A stretch of 13,325 nt of DNA. Origin: Acidobacteriota bacterium. GTDB taxonomy: Bacteria; Acidobacteriota; Aminicenantia; UBA2199. The translations under genes were made by a program, and so were the position numbers. The stretch spans positions 1 to 13,325 of the forward strand of contig JAQUQF010000017.1 of assembly GCA_028749105.1 (NCBI GenBank). Direction: 5' to 3'. Below the pieces are notes generated by a model. The model was not told where the DNA came from. It searched no databases and was given only the letters and a program-made list of their open reading frames with translations. Below, piece by piece: positions 1-7,325 of the stretch (position 1 is the first letter of the stretch; each line of letters begins with the position of its first letter).

Positions 1-1102
1 GCAGGAGGCGCCGCCCCTCTTCGAAACTGACCCCGACCGGAGTGTAGCCGCCGCCGTAGGCGTCGTGGCAGGAAGTCTGGTCGGAGGCCAGCTCGATGGG
101 AATATGATGATCCAGGACATGCTGCCAGAGGTCGACGATGTTGCCGTGGTAGGCGATGGAGACCGGTTTTTTCGTTTTTCGGTGCTCCGCGATCCAGCGG
201 GCCACCTCGTCGAGGTCGGCCGATATCCTGGAGACCCAGCCCTGCTTATGGCGGGTTTCGATGCGCGAATAGTCGACCTCGGCCAGCACGCCGATGCCGC
301 CGGCGATCTCCACGGCCTTGGCCTGGGCGCCGCTCATGCCGCCAAGCCCAGAGCTCAGGTATACCACGCCGGCCAGGTCCTCGCGGGCGGGGATGTTCAG
401 ATACATGCGCCCGGCATTGAGCAGGGTCAGGTAGGTGCCGTGGACAATCCCCTGCGGGCCGATGTACATCCAGCCGCCGGCGGTCATCTGCCCGTAATTG
501 GAGACGCCCATGGCGGCCGCCTGGGCGAAGCCTGCCGGGTTGTCGTACATGCCCACCAGCATGCCATTGGTGGAGATGACGCGCGGCGCCTCGGCGGCAG
601 ACTCGAAGAGGCCGAGCGGGTGGCCCGAGTAGAGCACCAGGGTCTGGCGGTCGGTCATCTCCCGCAGGTACAGCTTGACCAGGTTGTACTGCATCCAGTT
701 CTGAAAGACCTGGCCGCTCTCGCCATAGGTCACCAGCTCATAAGGATAAAGGGCAACATCGAAGTCGAGATTATTGTCGATCATCACCTGGAAAGCTCTG
801 GCCTCCAGGATTTTGCCGGGATACTCGTCGACCGCCCTGGCTTTCAGGGAGCCTTCGGGGCGATAGCGGTATCCATAGATCCGGCCGCGCACGAGCAGTT
901 CATCCAAAAATTCGGGGGCGATTTCCTTGTGCAGCGCTTGGGGTATGTAGCGCAAGGCGTTCTTCAGGGCCGTCTTGGCCTGGGCGGCGTTCAAGTGAAA
1001 CCCGCGGTCCGGGGCACGGCGAATGCCGGGAACGAACTCTTTTCTGGCAGGCAATTCGGCTGGCAAGGCGAGGCGACGGGCCTGGTCAAGATTCAACGTC
1101 AT
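1..1102 (-). CDS. hutU: Urocanate hydratase (urocanase), N-terminal 367 residues, truncated by window edge
   Basis: Urocanase converts urocanate to 4-imidazolone-5-propionate, the second step of histidine degradation, using tightly bound NAD+ in the cytoplasm. The reverse-strand translation shows YSGHPLGLF (158-166), YGQMTAGGWMYIGPQGIVHG (203-222), the nucleotide-binding stretch SSGLGGMSGAQ (250-260) and SDQTSCHDAYGGGYTPVG (340-357). The N-terminal region of about 115 residues before the first urocanase motifs, and SGHPLGLF in place of the SGKPVGVF of Pseudomonas-type enzymes, place it with the long (about 670 aa) form also found in animals. The remaining ~300 residues, including the FQGLPxRICW signature with the active-site cysteine, lie outside the window. 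The start at 1102 is preceded by GGAGGA (1112-1117 on the reverse strand) at 9 nt and by a good promoter. It is transcribed divergently from ispH. No other hut gene is visible. Identification is secure. Confidence 0.97.
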   Translation of the reverse strand, partial: MTLNLDQARRLALPAELPARKEFVPGIRRAPDRGFHLNAAQAKTALKNALRYIPQALHKEIAPEFLDELLVRGRIYGYRYRPEGSLKARAVDEYPGKILEARAFQVMIDNNLDFDVALYPYELVTYGESGQVFQNWMQYNLVKLYLREMTDRQTLVLYSGHPLGLFESAAEAPRVISTNGMLVGMYDNPAGFAQAAAMGVSNYGQMTAGGWMYIGPQGIVHGTYLTLLNAGRMYLNIPAREDLAGVVYLSSGLGGMSGAQAKAVEIAGGIGVLAEVDYSRIETRHKQGWVSRISADLDEVARWIAEHRKTKKPVSIAYHGNIVDLWQHVLDHHIPIELASDQTSCHDAYGGGYTPVGVSFEEGRRLL

Positions 1103-1123
1103 GAGGGGTATTCCTCCGCCAGT

Positions 1124-1152
1124 TTTATAAGCCTTCCCTGCCGGGTTGTCAA
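1124..1152 (-). promoter_or_regulatory. Sigma70-type promoter of hutU
   Basis: On the reverse strand, a perfect -35 TTGACA (1152-1147) is followed by a 17-bp spacer and -10 TATAAA (1129-1124). Predicted transcription start is near 1117, which puts the GGAGGA ribosome site at the extreme 5' end and gives a leader of only about 15 nt before the ATG at 1102. Seen directly in sequence; activity is inferred. Confidence 0.75.
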
Positions 1153-1186
1153 GCCTCGGTCCAGGCGCAAGGAAAGCGATTCCCGG

Positions 1187-1215
1187 TTGACAAAACCGCC
1201 GCAATATTGTATGAT
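1187..1215 (+). promoter_or_regulatory. Sigma70-type promoter of the ispH operon
   Basis: A perfect -35 TTGACA (1187-1192), 17-bp spacer and -10 TATGAT (1210-1215, 5 of 6 matches to TATAAT). Predicted transcription start is about 1221-1223, only 6-8 nt before the ispH ATG at 1229. No Shine-Dalgarno sequence is present between the promoter and the ATG, so the transcript would be almost leaderless. Confidence 0.75.
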
Positions 1216-1228
1216 CTGGCTTTAATTC

Positions 1229-2071
1229 ATGAAAATATCAGTCGCTGAGCAGGCAGGATTCTGCTTTGGAGTTAAAAGAGCCTTGAAACTGATCAATGAA
1301 TACCATCGCCAGGGCAAAAAAATCCAGACTTTCGGGCCCCTGATCCACAATACTCCGGTCCTGAACAAGCTGGCGGCCAGGGGCATTGACCAGGTTTCTT
1401 CTCTGGCCGGGATCGACAAGGACAAGACCCTATGCATCCGCACCCACGGCATCCCGAGCAGCGTTGAGGGCCGCCTGAAGCGAAAAGGAGTCCCCATTCT
1501 CGACGCCACGTGCCCGCTGGTCAAGAAAGGGCAGAAGATCATCGAACGTCTCGGCCAGGCCGGCGGCCAGGTCCTGATCGTGGGCGACAAGAACCACCCG
1601 GAGATCGTCGCCGCCCGCAGCTACGCCCGTGGCGTGAAGATCATCAACTCGCTGGCCGGGGCCCGGGCCCTGCCCCGCTGCCGGGAGATCAGCGTCGTGG
1701 CCCAGACCACCCTGAACACCGAATTTTTCAAGGAAGTTGTCGCCATACTCCTGGACAAGACCGAAAAGCTGCACGTGTTCAACACCATTTGCCGGGCGAC
1801 CCAGGACCGCCAGGAAGCCGTGAGAAAACTGGCGCCCAAAGTCGATGCCCTTATCGTGGTCGGCAGCAGAATTTCGTCAAACACCAAAAAACTTTTCAAT
1901 ATCGCCAGGGGAATAAACAAGAATTCCCTGCAGATCGAGACCTGCGCCGATCTGCGGGACAAAAAAACCCTGGCCAGGTTGAAGAAATCCGCTTCCATCG
2001 GCATCAGTGCCGGTGCATCCACCTCGCCGCAGGAGCTGGACAACGTAAAAAAATTCTTGCAGAAGCTATAA
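1229..2071 (+). CDS. ispH: 4-hydroxy-3-methylbut-2-enyl diphosphate reductase (IspH/LytB)
   Basis: IspH is the last enzyme of the MEP pathway: a [4Fe-4S] enzyme reducing HMBPP to IPP and DMAPP. The 280-residue protein has all hallmark segments: AGFCFGV with cluster Cys12, GPLIHN (36-41), RTHGIPS (71-77), DATCP with Cys95, HPE (123-125), QTT (159-161), NTICRAT with Cys188, VVGSRISSNTKKL (210-222) and SAGASTSP near the C-terminus. The three cluster cysteines are intact, so it should be active. The start is fixed because family members begin only about ten residues before the first cysteine, yet no ribosome-binding site precedes it and the promoter -10 ends 13 nt upstream. It heads a co-directional run; rpsA follows after 18 nt. 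IspH next to, or fused to, S1 is a known arrangement in several bacterial phyla. Confidence 0.97.
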   Translation: MKISVAEQAGFCFGVKRALKLINEYHRQGKKIQTFGPLIHNTPVLNKLAARGIDQVSSLAGIDKDKTLCIRTHGIPSSVEGRLKRKGVPILDATCPLVKKGQKIIERLGQAGGQVLIVGDKNHPEIVAARSYARGVKIINSLAGARALPRCREISVVAQTTLNTEFFKEVVAILLDKTEKLHVFNTICRATQDRQEAVRKLAPKVDALIVVGSRISSNTKKLFNIARGINKNSLQIETCADLRDKKTLARLKKSASIGISAGASTSPQELDNVKKFLQKL

Positions 2072-2089
2072 ACGCAAAGGAGACGCAAC

Positions 2090-3799
2090 ATGTCAGAGAC
2101 AAACGACACCACCGAGAAGAACCCGGAGGACTTCTCCGAACTGGTGAAGGACTACGATATCAAGGCTGTCGGTTCCAACGCCGCCATCGAGGGCCGCATC
2201 GTGGACATCGCCGAGAACCGCGTGGTCATCGACATCGGCCAGAAGACCGAGGGCATTCTCGACCGCCAGGAACTGCTGGACTGGGAAGGCAACATGAAAT
2301 ACAAGGTCGGCGACACCATCAAGGTGCTGTCCAAGAACGTCAACTTCAAGGAAGGATACATCATTGTTTCCAAGAAGCAGCTGGACGAGCAGGAAGGCTG
2401 GGAAAATGTCTTCCACGCCTATAAGAAGAACACCCCCCTGCTGGGCAGGATCACCATGCTGACCCCCGACGAAAAAGGCTACATCGTCGACATGGGCGTG
2501 GAGATGTTCCTGCCCATGAGCCAGGTGGACATCCAAAAGGTCAAGGCCCCGAAAAAAATGCTGGGCAAGGAATTCATGTTCATGGTCGTCAAGCTGAATA
2601 AGAAAGAGAAGGGCGGCACCGTTTCGCGCCGCGTCCTGCTCGAGGAAGAGAAACAGGAAAAGCAGAAGAAGCTGCTGGAGTCCCTCGCATCCGGCCAGCT
2701 GGTCAAGGGCATCGTGACATCGATCGTCGACTACGGCGCCTTCGTCGACCTGGGCGGGCTGGAAGGGCTGGTGCACAAGGACAACATCTCCTACGGCCGC
2801 ATCAACCACCCCAGGGAGAAGCTGCGCAAGGGCGACGAGATCGAAGTCAAGGTGCTCGAGGTCAACAAGGAGACGGGCAAGGTCTCCTTGGGAATCAAGC
2901 AGCGCTTCACCGATCCCTGGGTCGACATCGAAAAGAAATATCCCCTGGGCAAGCGGCTGGTGGCCAAGGTGGTCAAGCTCGTCAGCTTCGGCGCCTTCAT
3001 CGAGCTGGAGGAGGGCGTGGAGGGGCTGCTGCACATCTCCGACCTGACCTGGGAAGGGCGGCCGACAACGGTCGAGGAGTACGTGGCCGTGGGCGATAAA
3101 CCCTGGGTGCAGGTGATCGAGATCAACAAGGAAGAACGCAAGATCAAGCTGGGATTGAAGCAGCTGGAGACGCGCCCGGAGGAACGGTACCTGGAGAAGC
3201 ACAAGCGCGGCGAGATCGTCAAGGCCAAGGTGAAGAAGATCCTCAAGTCGAGGGTCTTCATGGGGTTGGAAGCGGGCGTCGAGGGCGTGGTGAAGATCTC
3301 CGACATCAGCTACCACCACATCGAATCGCCCGATGAATTCATGAAAGAGGGCGAGGAGATCGAGGCCATGATCATCAGCGACGAGCTGGACCGCAACTAC
3401 AAGGTCCAACTCGGGATCAAGCACCTGGCGGAAAACGAATGGCGCACCTTTGCCGCCAAGCACAAACCGGGCAGCACGGTCGAAGTGATCGTGCGCAAGA
3501 TCGGCGAGGCCGGCATCAGCGTCGAGGTCACGCGCAGCATCGAGGGGTTCATCCGCATCGGCGACATCGACGAGGAGAAGGTCGAGCTGAAAGACGTGGA
3601 ACAGAAGTTCAAGCCCGGCGACAAGATCGAGGCGCTGATCTCGCGCATCGAGCTCGACCGCAAGAAAGTCTACCTCAGCCTGCGGGCGCTGACCAAGGCG
3701 CGCGAGCGCGAGGAGCTCCAGAAATACATGAAGGCCGAGGACGATTCGGTCACGACCATCGGCGACCTGCTGCAGAACGAGCTGGACAAGAAAAAATGA
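2090..3799 (+). CDS. rpsA: 30S ribosomal protein S1, six S1 domains
   Basis: S1 binds mRNA on the 30S subunit and helps initiate translation, especially on structured or weak-SD messages. The 569-residue protein (E. coli S1: 557) contains six OB-fold S1 domains at about residues 30-98, 116-182, 202-272, 287-358, 373-445 and 460-534. Domains 3 and 4 are the most canonical (for example SIVDYGAFVDLGGLEGLVH at 211-229 and SFGAFIELEEGVEGLLHISD at 299-318); domains 1 and 2 diverge as expected for the ribosome-anchoring half. The N-terminal FSELVKDY segment resembles the part that docks on protein uS2. The C-terminal tail TTIGDLLQNEL resembles the conserved S1 tail motif. AAAGGAG (2077-2083) gives a good ribosome site. 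It follows ispH by 18 nt and is probably cotranscribed. Confidence 0.96.
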   Translation: MSETNDTTEKNPEDFSELVKDYDIKAVGSNAAIEGRIVDIAENRVVIDIGQKTEGILDRQELLDWEGNMKYKVGDTIKVLSKNVNFKEGYIIVSKKQLDEQEGWENVFHAYKKNTPLLGRITMLTPDEKGYIVDMGVEMFLPMSQVDIQKVKAPKKMLGKEFMFMVVKLNKKEKGGTVSRRVLLEEEKQEKQKKLLESLASGQLVKGIVTSIVDYGAFVDLGGLEGLVHKDNISYGRINHPREKLRKGDEIEVKVLEVNKETGKVSLGIKQRFTDPWVDIEKKYPLGKRLVAKVVKLVSFGAFIELEEGVEGLLHISDLTWEGRPTTVEEYVAVGDKPWVQVIEINKEERKIKLGLKQLETRPEERYLEKHKRGEIVKAKVKKILKSRVFMGLEAGVEGVVKISDISYHHIESPDEFMKEGEEIEAMIISDELDRNYKVQLGIKHLAENEWRTFAAKHKPGSTVEVIVRKIGEAGISVEVTRSIEGFIRIGDIDEEKVELKDVEQKFKPGDKIEALISRIELDRKKVYLSLRALTKAREREELQKYMKAEDDSVTTIGDLLQNELDKKK

Positions 3800-3830
3800 C
3801 GGCACGCCGGGGCCGGGCCAGGTGACCGAA

Positions 3831-4310
3831 ATGAAATTCCTATCGGCCCCCTGGCGCTGGGACTTCATTTCGGGCCGGGTCAAGGCCGACGGTTGCGTCT
3901 TCTGCCGGGCGCTGGAGAAGGATGACCGCGACGGCCTGGTCTGCTTCCGCGGCCAGGCGTTCTTCGTTCTGCTGAACCGCTACCCCTACAGTTCCGGCCA
4001 CCTGATGGTCGCTCCCTGCGCGCACCTGGCCTCGCCCGCCGATATGGCCGGCGGCGAGCTGGGGGAGATGTGGCAGTTGACCAATCGCGCGCTGGTCATC
4101 CTGCAGGAAGCCTTCCATCCCGAGGGCTTTAACATCGGCATGAACATCGGCCGGGCGGCCGGCGCCGGCGTCAAGGATCACTTCCACCAGCATATCGTCC
4201 CGCGCTGGCAGGGCGATGCCAGCTTTATGGCCACGATCGGAGGCACCCGGGTGATGTCCTATGACCAGGAAGAAGTATTCGCCACCCTGCGCTCCGCTTT
4301 CGCAAAATAA
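3831..4310 (+). CDS. HIT-family protein, Ap4A phosphorylase/hydrolase-like
   Basis: Histidine-triad enzymes cleave nucleoside phosphate bonds through a nucleotidyl-histidine intermediate. The 159-residue product shows LSAPWRWDF near the start, CVFC (22-25), NRYPYSSGHLMVAP (49-62) and the triad HFHQHIVPRW with histidines 117, 119 and 121. The APWR start, the GAGVKDHFHQH context and the C-terminal SFMATIGGTRV segment resemble the actinobacterial Ap4A phosphorylase-like HIT group rather than short Hint proteins; the substrate is inferred. I chose ATG 3831 over an in-frame GTG at 3822 because AGGTGA (3820-3825) sits 5 nt upstream and family members begin close to the APWR motif. The gene lies 31 nt after rpsA and 24 nt before hisS. 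Synthetases make Ap4A as a by-product, so the neighbourhood is suggestive. Confidence 0.88.
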   Translation: MKFLSAPWRWDFISGRVKADGCVFCRALEKDDRDGLVCFRGQAFFVLLNRYPYSSGHLMVAPCAHLASPADMAGGELGEMWQLTNRALVILQEAFHPEGFNIGMNIGRAAGAGVKDHFHQHIVPRWQGDASFMATIGGTRVMSYDQEEVFATLRSAFAK

Positions 4311-4334
4311 CTTGCACCAAACACGGGGAAACCG

Positions 4335-5585
4335 ATGAACGAGATAAAAGCGCCAAAAGGCACACGCGACATTTTCGCGCCCGAGATCTACAAGTGGCAG
4401 TACCTGGAAGGAGCCATCCGCGCCTACTACGGGAAGTTCCTCTACCAGGAGATCCGCACGCCGATCTTCGAGCACAGCGAGCTGTTCAGCCGCGGCATCG
4501 GCGACGAGACCGAGGTGGTGCAGAAGGAGATGTACACCTTCAAGGACAAGGCCGACCGCAGCCTGACCTTGCGCCCCGAGAATACCGCCGCCGTGGTGCG
4601 GGCGGCCATCGAGAACAAGCTCTTCGAAGCCATGGCGCCGCTGCGCTTCTACTACATCGGTCCCATGTTCCGCTATGACAAGCCGCAAAAGGGACGCTAC
4701 CGCCAGTTTCACCAATTCGGCGTCGAAGTCTTCGCCGACGATTCGCCGCAGGTCGATGCCGAAGTCATCTTCTCCGCCGTCGATTTCCTCAAAAAACTGG
4801 GGATCGATCAGATCCAGCTGGATTTGAATTCGGTCGGCTGCCCGCAGTGCCGTCCCGCCTACCTGCAGACGCTGCGCCAGGCCGCCCGCGCCGAGGAAGC
4901 GCGGCTGTGCCCCGATTGCCGGCGCAAGATCGACGGCAATCCCCTGCGCATATTCGACTGCAAGCAGCCGGGATGCGCCGAGGCCTCCCGCAGCTTTCCG
5001 CTGATCGGCGACCACCTCTGCGCCGAATGCCGCGACCACTTCGCGGCGGTGCGCGAAACGTTGAGCTGGATGAACGTCCCCTTCCGCCTCGAACCCCGCC
5101 TGGTGCGCGGCCTTGACTATTACACCAAGACCGCCTTCGAGGTCACCTCGGGGCAGCTCGGCGCCCAGAACGCGCTGCTGGGCGGCGGCCGCTATAACAG
5201 CCTGATCCACGAGCTCGGCGGTCCCGATATGGCCGGCATCGGCTTTGCCGCCGGCAGGGAGCGCATCATCCTGCCCCTGGAGCACCTGGAGGCCCCCGGA
5301 CCCAAGGTCCTCTTCGTTGCCTACGGGGACACGCAATGGCTGGCGCACGCCGTCCAGCTGGCCGAGGTCCTGCGCGAGGAGGGCTACCCGGTCTACATCG
5401 ATTATCAGGGCCGGAACCTCAAGAAGCAGTTCAAGAAGGCCGACCGCATCGCGGCCGCTTTCACCTTGGTCCTGGGCGACGACGAGATCAAGAGCGGCTC
5501 GGTCTCGATCAAGAACATGGCCAGCCAGGAGCAAGTCAAAATCTCCCTCAAGGACCTGAACGAATGGCTGAAAAAAAATTATTGA
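4335..5585 (+). CDS. hisS: Histidyl-tRNA synthetase
   Basis: Class II synthetase charging tRNA-His. The 416-residue protein (typical 400-430) has the N-terminal KAPKGTRD, motif 1 region around 39-56, PENTAAVVRA (81-90), motif 2 with FYYIGPMFRYDKPQKGRYRQ (105-124), the histidine-specific VRGLDYYTKTAFEV (257-270), the GGGRYNSLIHELGG stretch (283-296) and motif 3 GIGFAAGRERI (301-311). The anticodon-binding domain occupies about 323-416. The insertion domain carries eight cysteines (169, 172, 192, 195, 209, 214, 229, 232) in paired arrangements, suggestive of metal binding, as in a subset of bacterial HisRS. GGGGA (4325-4329) precedes the ATG. The last 22 nt overlap aspS in a different frame, pointing to translational coupling. 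Confidence 0.97.
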   Translation: MNEIKAPKGTRDIFAPEIYKWQYLEGAIRAYYGKFLYQEIRTPIFEHSELFSRGIGDETEVVQKEMYTFKDKADRSLTLRPENTAAVVRAAIENKLFEAMAPLRFYYIGPMFRYDKPQKGRYRQFHQFGVEVFADDSPQVDAEVIFSAVDFLKKLGIDQIQLDLNSVGCPQCRPAYLQTLRQAARAEEARLCPDCRRKIDGNPLRIFDCKQPGCAEASRSFPLIGDHLCAECRDHFAAVRETLSWMNVPFRLEPRLVRGLDYYTKTAFEVTSGQLGAQNALLGGGRYNSLIHELGGPDMAGIGFAAGRERIILPLEHLEAPGPKVLFVAYGDTQWLAHAVQLAEVLREEGYPVYIDYQGRNLKKQFKKADRIAAAFTLVLGDDEIKSGSVSIKNMASQEQVKISLKDLNEWLKKNY

Positions 5586-7312
5586 AGCGCGAGACCTATT
5601 GCGGTTCCGTCCGCGAGGAGCATGCCGGCCGGACCGTCACGGTGTATGGCTGGGTGAACAACATGCGCGAGCTGGGCGGGCTGACTTTTATCGACCTGCG
5701 TGATCGCGAGGGGCTGCTGCAGATCGTGGTCAACGAGACCTTCGCCGATCCCGGGCTGCTCAAGAGGATCGGCAAGGAGACCGTGCTGGCCGTGAGCGGC
5801 CAGGTGGCCAGGCGGACCAAGCCCAATCCCGACCTGCCAAGCGGCCAGGTCGAGCTCGTCGCTCAGCGCATCGACATCCTGGCCGTTTCCGAAGTGCCGC
5901 CCTTCGTCCCTGAGAACCGCGGCAACGTCTCCGAGGAGCTGCGCTTCAAATACCGTTACATCGACATGCGCAATTTGGCCATGCAGCGCAACTTCAAGCT
6001 GCGCTCCAAGGTCAACCTGCTGGCGCGCAATTTCCTGGACCATGAAGGCTTCCTCGACATCGAGACGCCGATACTGACCAACGCCACCCCCGAGGGGGCG
6101 CGGGATTACCTTGTACCATCGAGGATCTACAAGGGCAAGATGTTTGCCCTGCCCCAGTCGCCGCAACAGTTCAAGCAGCTGTTGATGGTGGCCGGATTCG
6201 AGCGCTATTACCAGATCACCCGCTGCTTCCGCGACGAAGACCTGCGGGCCGACCGCCAGCCCGAGTTCACCCAGATCGACATCGAGATGAGCTTCAGCGA
6301 GCCCGACGAATTGTTTGGCATCATCGAACGGCTGGTCAGGGAAATTTTTGCCTTGCGCGGCTTCGACGTGACCTTGCCTTTCCGCCGCCTTTCTTATTGT
6401 GACGCCATGGCTAGATACGGCTCGGACAAGCCCGACCTGCGCATTCCCTACGAAATAGAGGACTTTACCGCCGAGGCCGCCTCCTGGAAAAGCGACCTGC
6501 TCGACAGCGCCCTGGCCAAGGGAGCGAAGGTCAAGGGGCTGGTCATTCCCGAAGCCGGAAGCTACTCGCGCAAGCAGCTCGACGAGATCAACGAAACGGC
6601 GAAAAAGCTCGGCGGCAAGGGCGTTATCTGGATGAAGAAGGCCGAGGACGGCTACAAATCTTCCCTGAAGGTCGCCCCCGATGCGATCGCGACCCTTTTT
6701 CAGAAACGCCAGATCGCTCCGGGATCGCTGGTGCTTCTGGTCGCCGACAGCGAAGCTCCCGCCCTGCTGCTGACCGGAAAACTGCGCGAGCACCTGGGAA
6801 AAAAGTTCCTGGAAAAGAACAGGCTGGAGTTCCTCTGGGTGACCGATTTTCCCCTCTTTTTCTTCAACGAGGAGGAGAAGCGCCTCGACTCCAACCACCA
6901 CCCGTTCACCGCTCCATGCTCCGAGGATCTTCATTTGCTCGACAGTCAGCCTCTGGAAGTCAAGGCCATCGCCTACGACCTGGTGCTCAACGGCATCGAG
7001 ATCGGCGGCGGCAGCAAGAGGATCCACGACATCGCCCTACAGAAAAAGATATTCCAGATGCTCAACCTGGAGGAGAAGGACATTGAGGAGAAGTTCGGCT
7101 TCTTCCTCAACGCCCTCAAATTCGGGGCCCCGCCCCATCTGGGCATCGCCCTGGGCTTCGACCGCCTGATCATGCTGTTGCTCGGCGAAGACTCGATCCG
7201 CGAGATCATCGCTTTTCCCAAGACCACCTCATCGCTCTGCCTGCTGACCGGTTCGCCGTCGTCCGTTTCCCAGCGCCAGTTGGACGAGCTGGGCATCGCC
7301 ATAAAAAACTGA
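5564..7312 (+). CDS. aspS: Aspartyl-tRNA synthetase, bacterial type
   Basis: Class II synthetase charging tRNA-Asp. The 582-residue protein (typical about 590) has an N-terminal OB anticodon-binding domain (about 10-110, GWVNNMRELGGLTFIDLRDR at 29-48), motif 1 around ETPILTNATPEGARDYLVPS (167-186), motif 2 FRDEDLRADRQPEFTQID (222-239), the bacterial GAD insertion (about 295-420) and motif 3 GIALGFDRLIMLL (527-539), ending with the usual IIAFPKTTSS. Leucine in RELGG matches the residue seen in discriminating enzymes such as E. coli, so it may charge only tRNA-Asp; this is a weak inference. An open frame continues upstream of the start, but that part lies inside hisS and is spurious: MAEKKLLKRETYCG is the natural N-terminus, with AAGGA (5550-5554) 9 nt before ATG 5564. 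Confidence 0.97.
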   Translation: MAEKKLLKRETYCGSVREEHAGRTVTVYGWVNNMRELGGLTFIDLRDREGLLQIVVNETFADPGLLKRIGKETVLAVSGQVARRTKPNPDLPSGQVELVAQRIDILAVSEVPPFVPENRGNVSEELRFKYRYIDMRNLAMQRNFKLRSKVNLLARNFLDHEGFLDIETPILTNATPEGARDYLVPSRIYKGKMFALPQSPQQFKQLLMVAGFERYYQITRCFRDEDLRADRQPEFTQIDIEMSFSEPDELFGIIERLVREIFALRGFDVTLPFRRLSYCDAMARYGSDKPDLRIPYEIEDFTAEAASWKSDLLDSALAKGAKVKGLVIPEAGSYSRKQLDEINETAKKLGGKGVIWMKKAEDGYKSSLKVAPDAIATLFQKRQIAPGSLVLLVADSEAPALLLTGKLREHLGKKFLEKNRLEFLWVTDFPLFFFNEEEKRLDSNHHPFTAPCSEDLHLLDSQPLEVKAIAYDLVLNGIEIGGGSKRIHDIALQKKIFQMLNLEEKDIEEKFGFFLNALKFGAPPHLGIALGFDRLIMLLLGEDSIREIIAFPKTTSSLCLLTGSPSSVSQRQLDELGIAIKN

Positions 7313-7325
7313 TCTGGAGGTCCGC

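Noticed and set aside
65..1225. Plus-strand frame of 386 codons over hutU.
   Set aside because: The reverse strand encodes a textbook urocanase over the same bases; the plus-strand product has no family features.
2093..3883. Long reading frame on the reverse strand opposite rpsA (about 596 codons).
   Set aside because: It mirrors a clear S1 gene, is rich in Leu/Asp/His/Val repeats typical of antisense GC-rich codon bias, and has no recognisable domain.
3840..5534. Long reverse-strand frame opposite the HIT and hisS genes (about 564 codons).
   Set aside because: It spans two well-supported genes on the other strand and has a composition typical of antisense reading; no motif recognised.
5336..5563. 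76-codon N-terminal extension of aspS.
   Set aside because: It lies wholly within hisS in another frame, is Arg/Gly/Pro-rich and has no AspRS similarity; ATG 5564 has an SD and the normal N-terminus.
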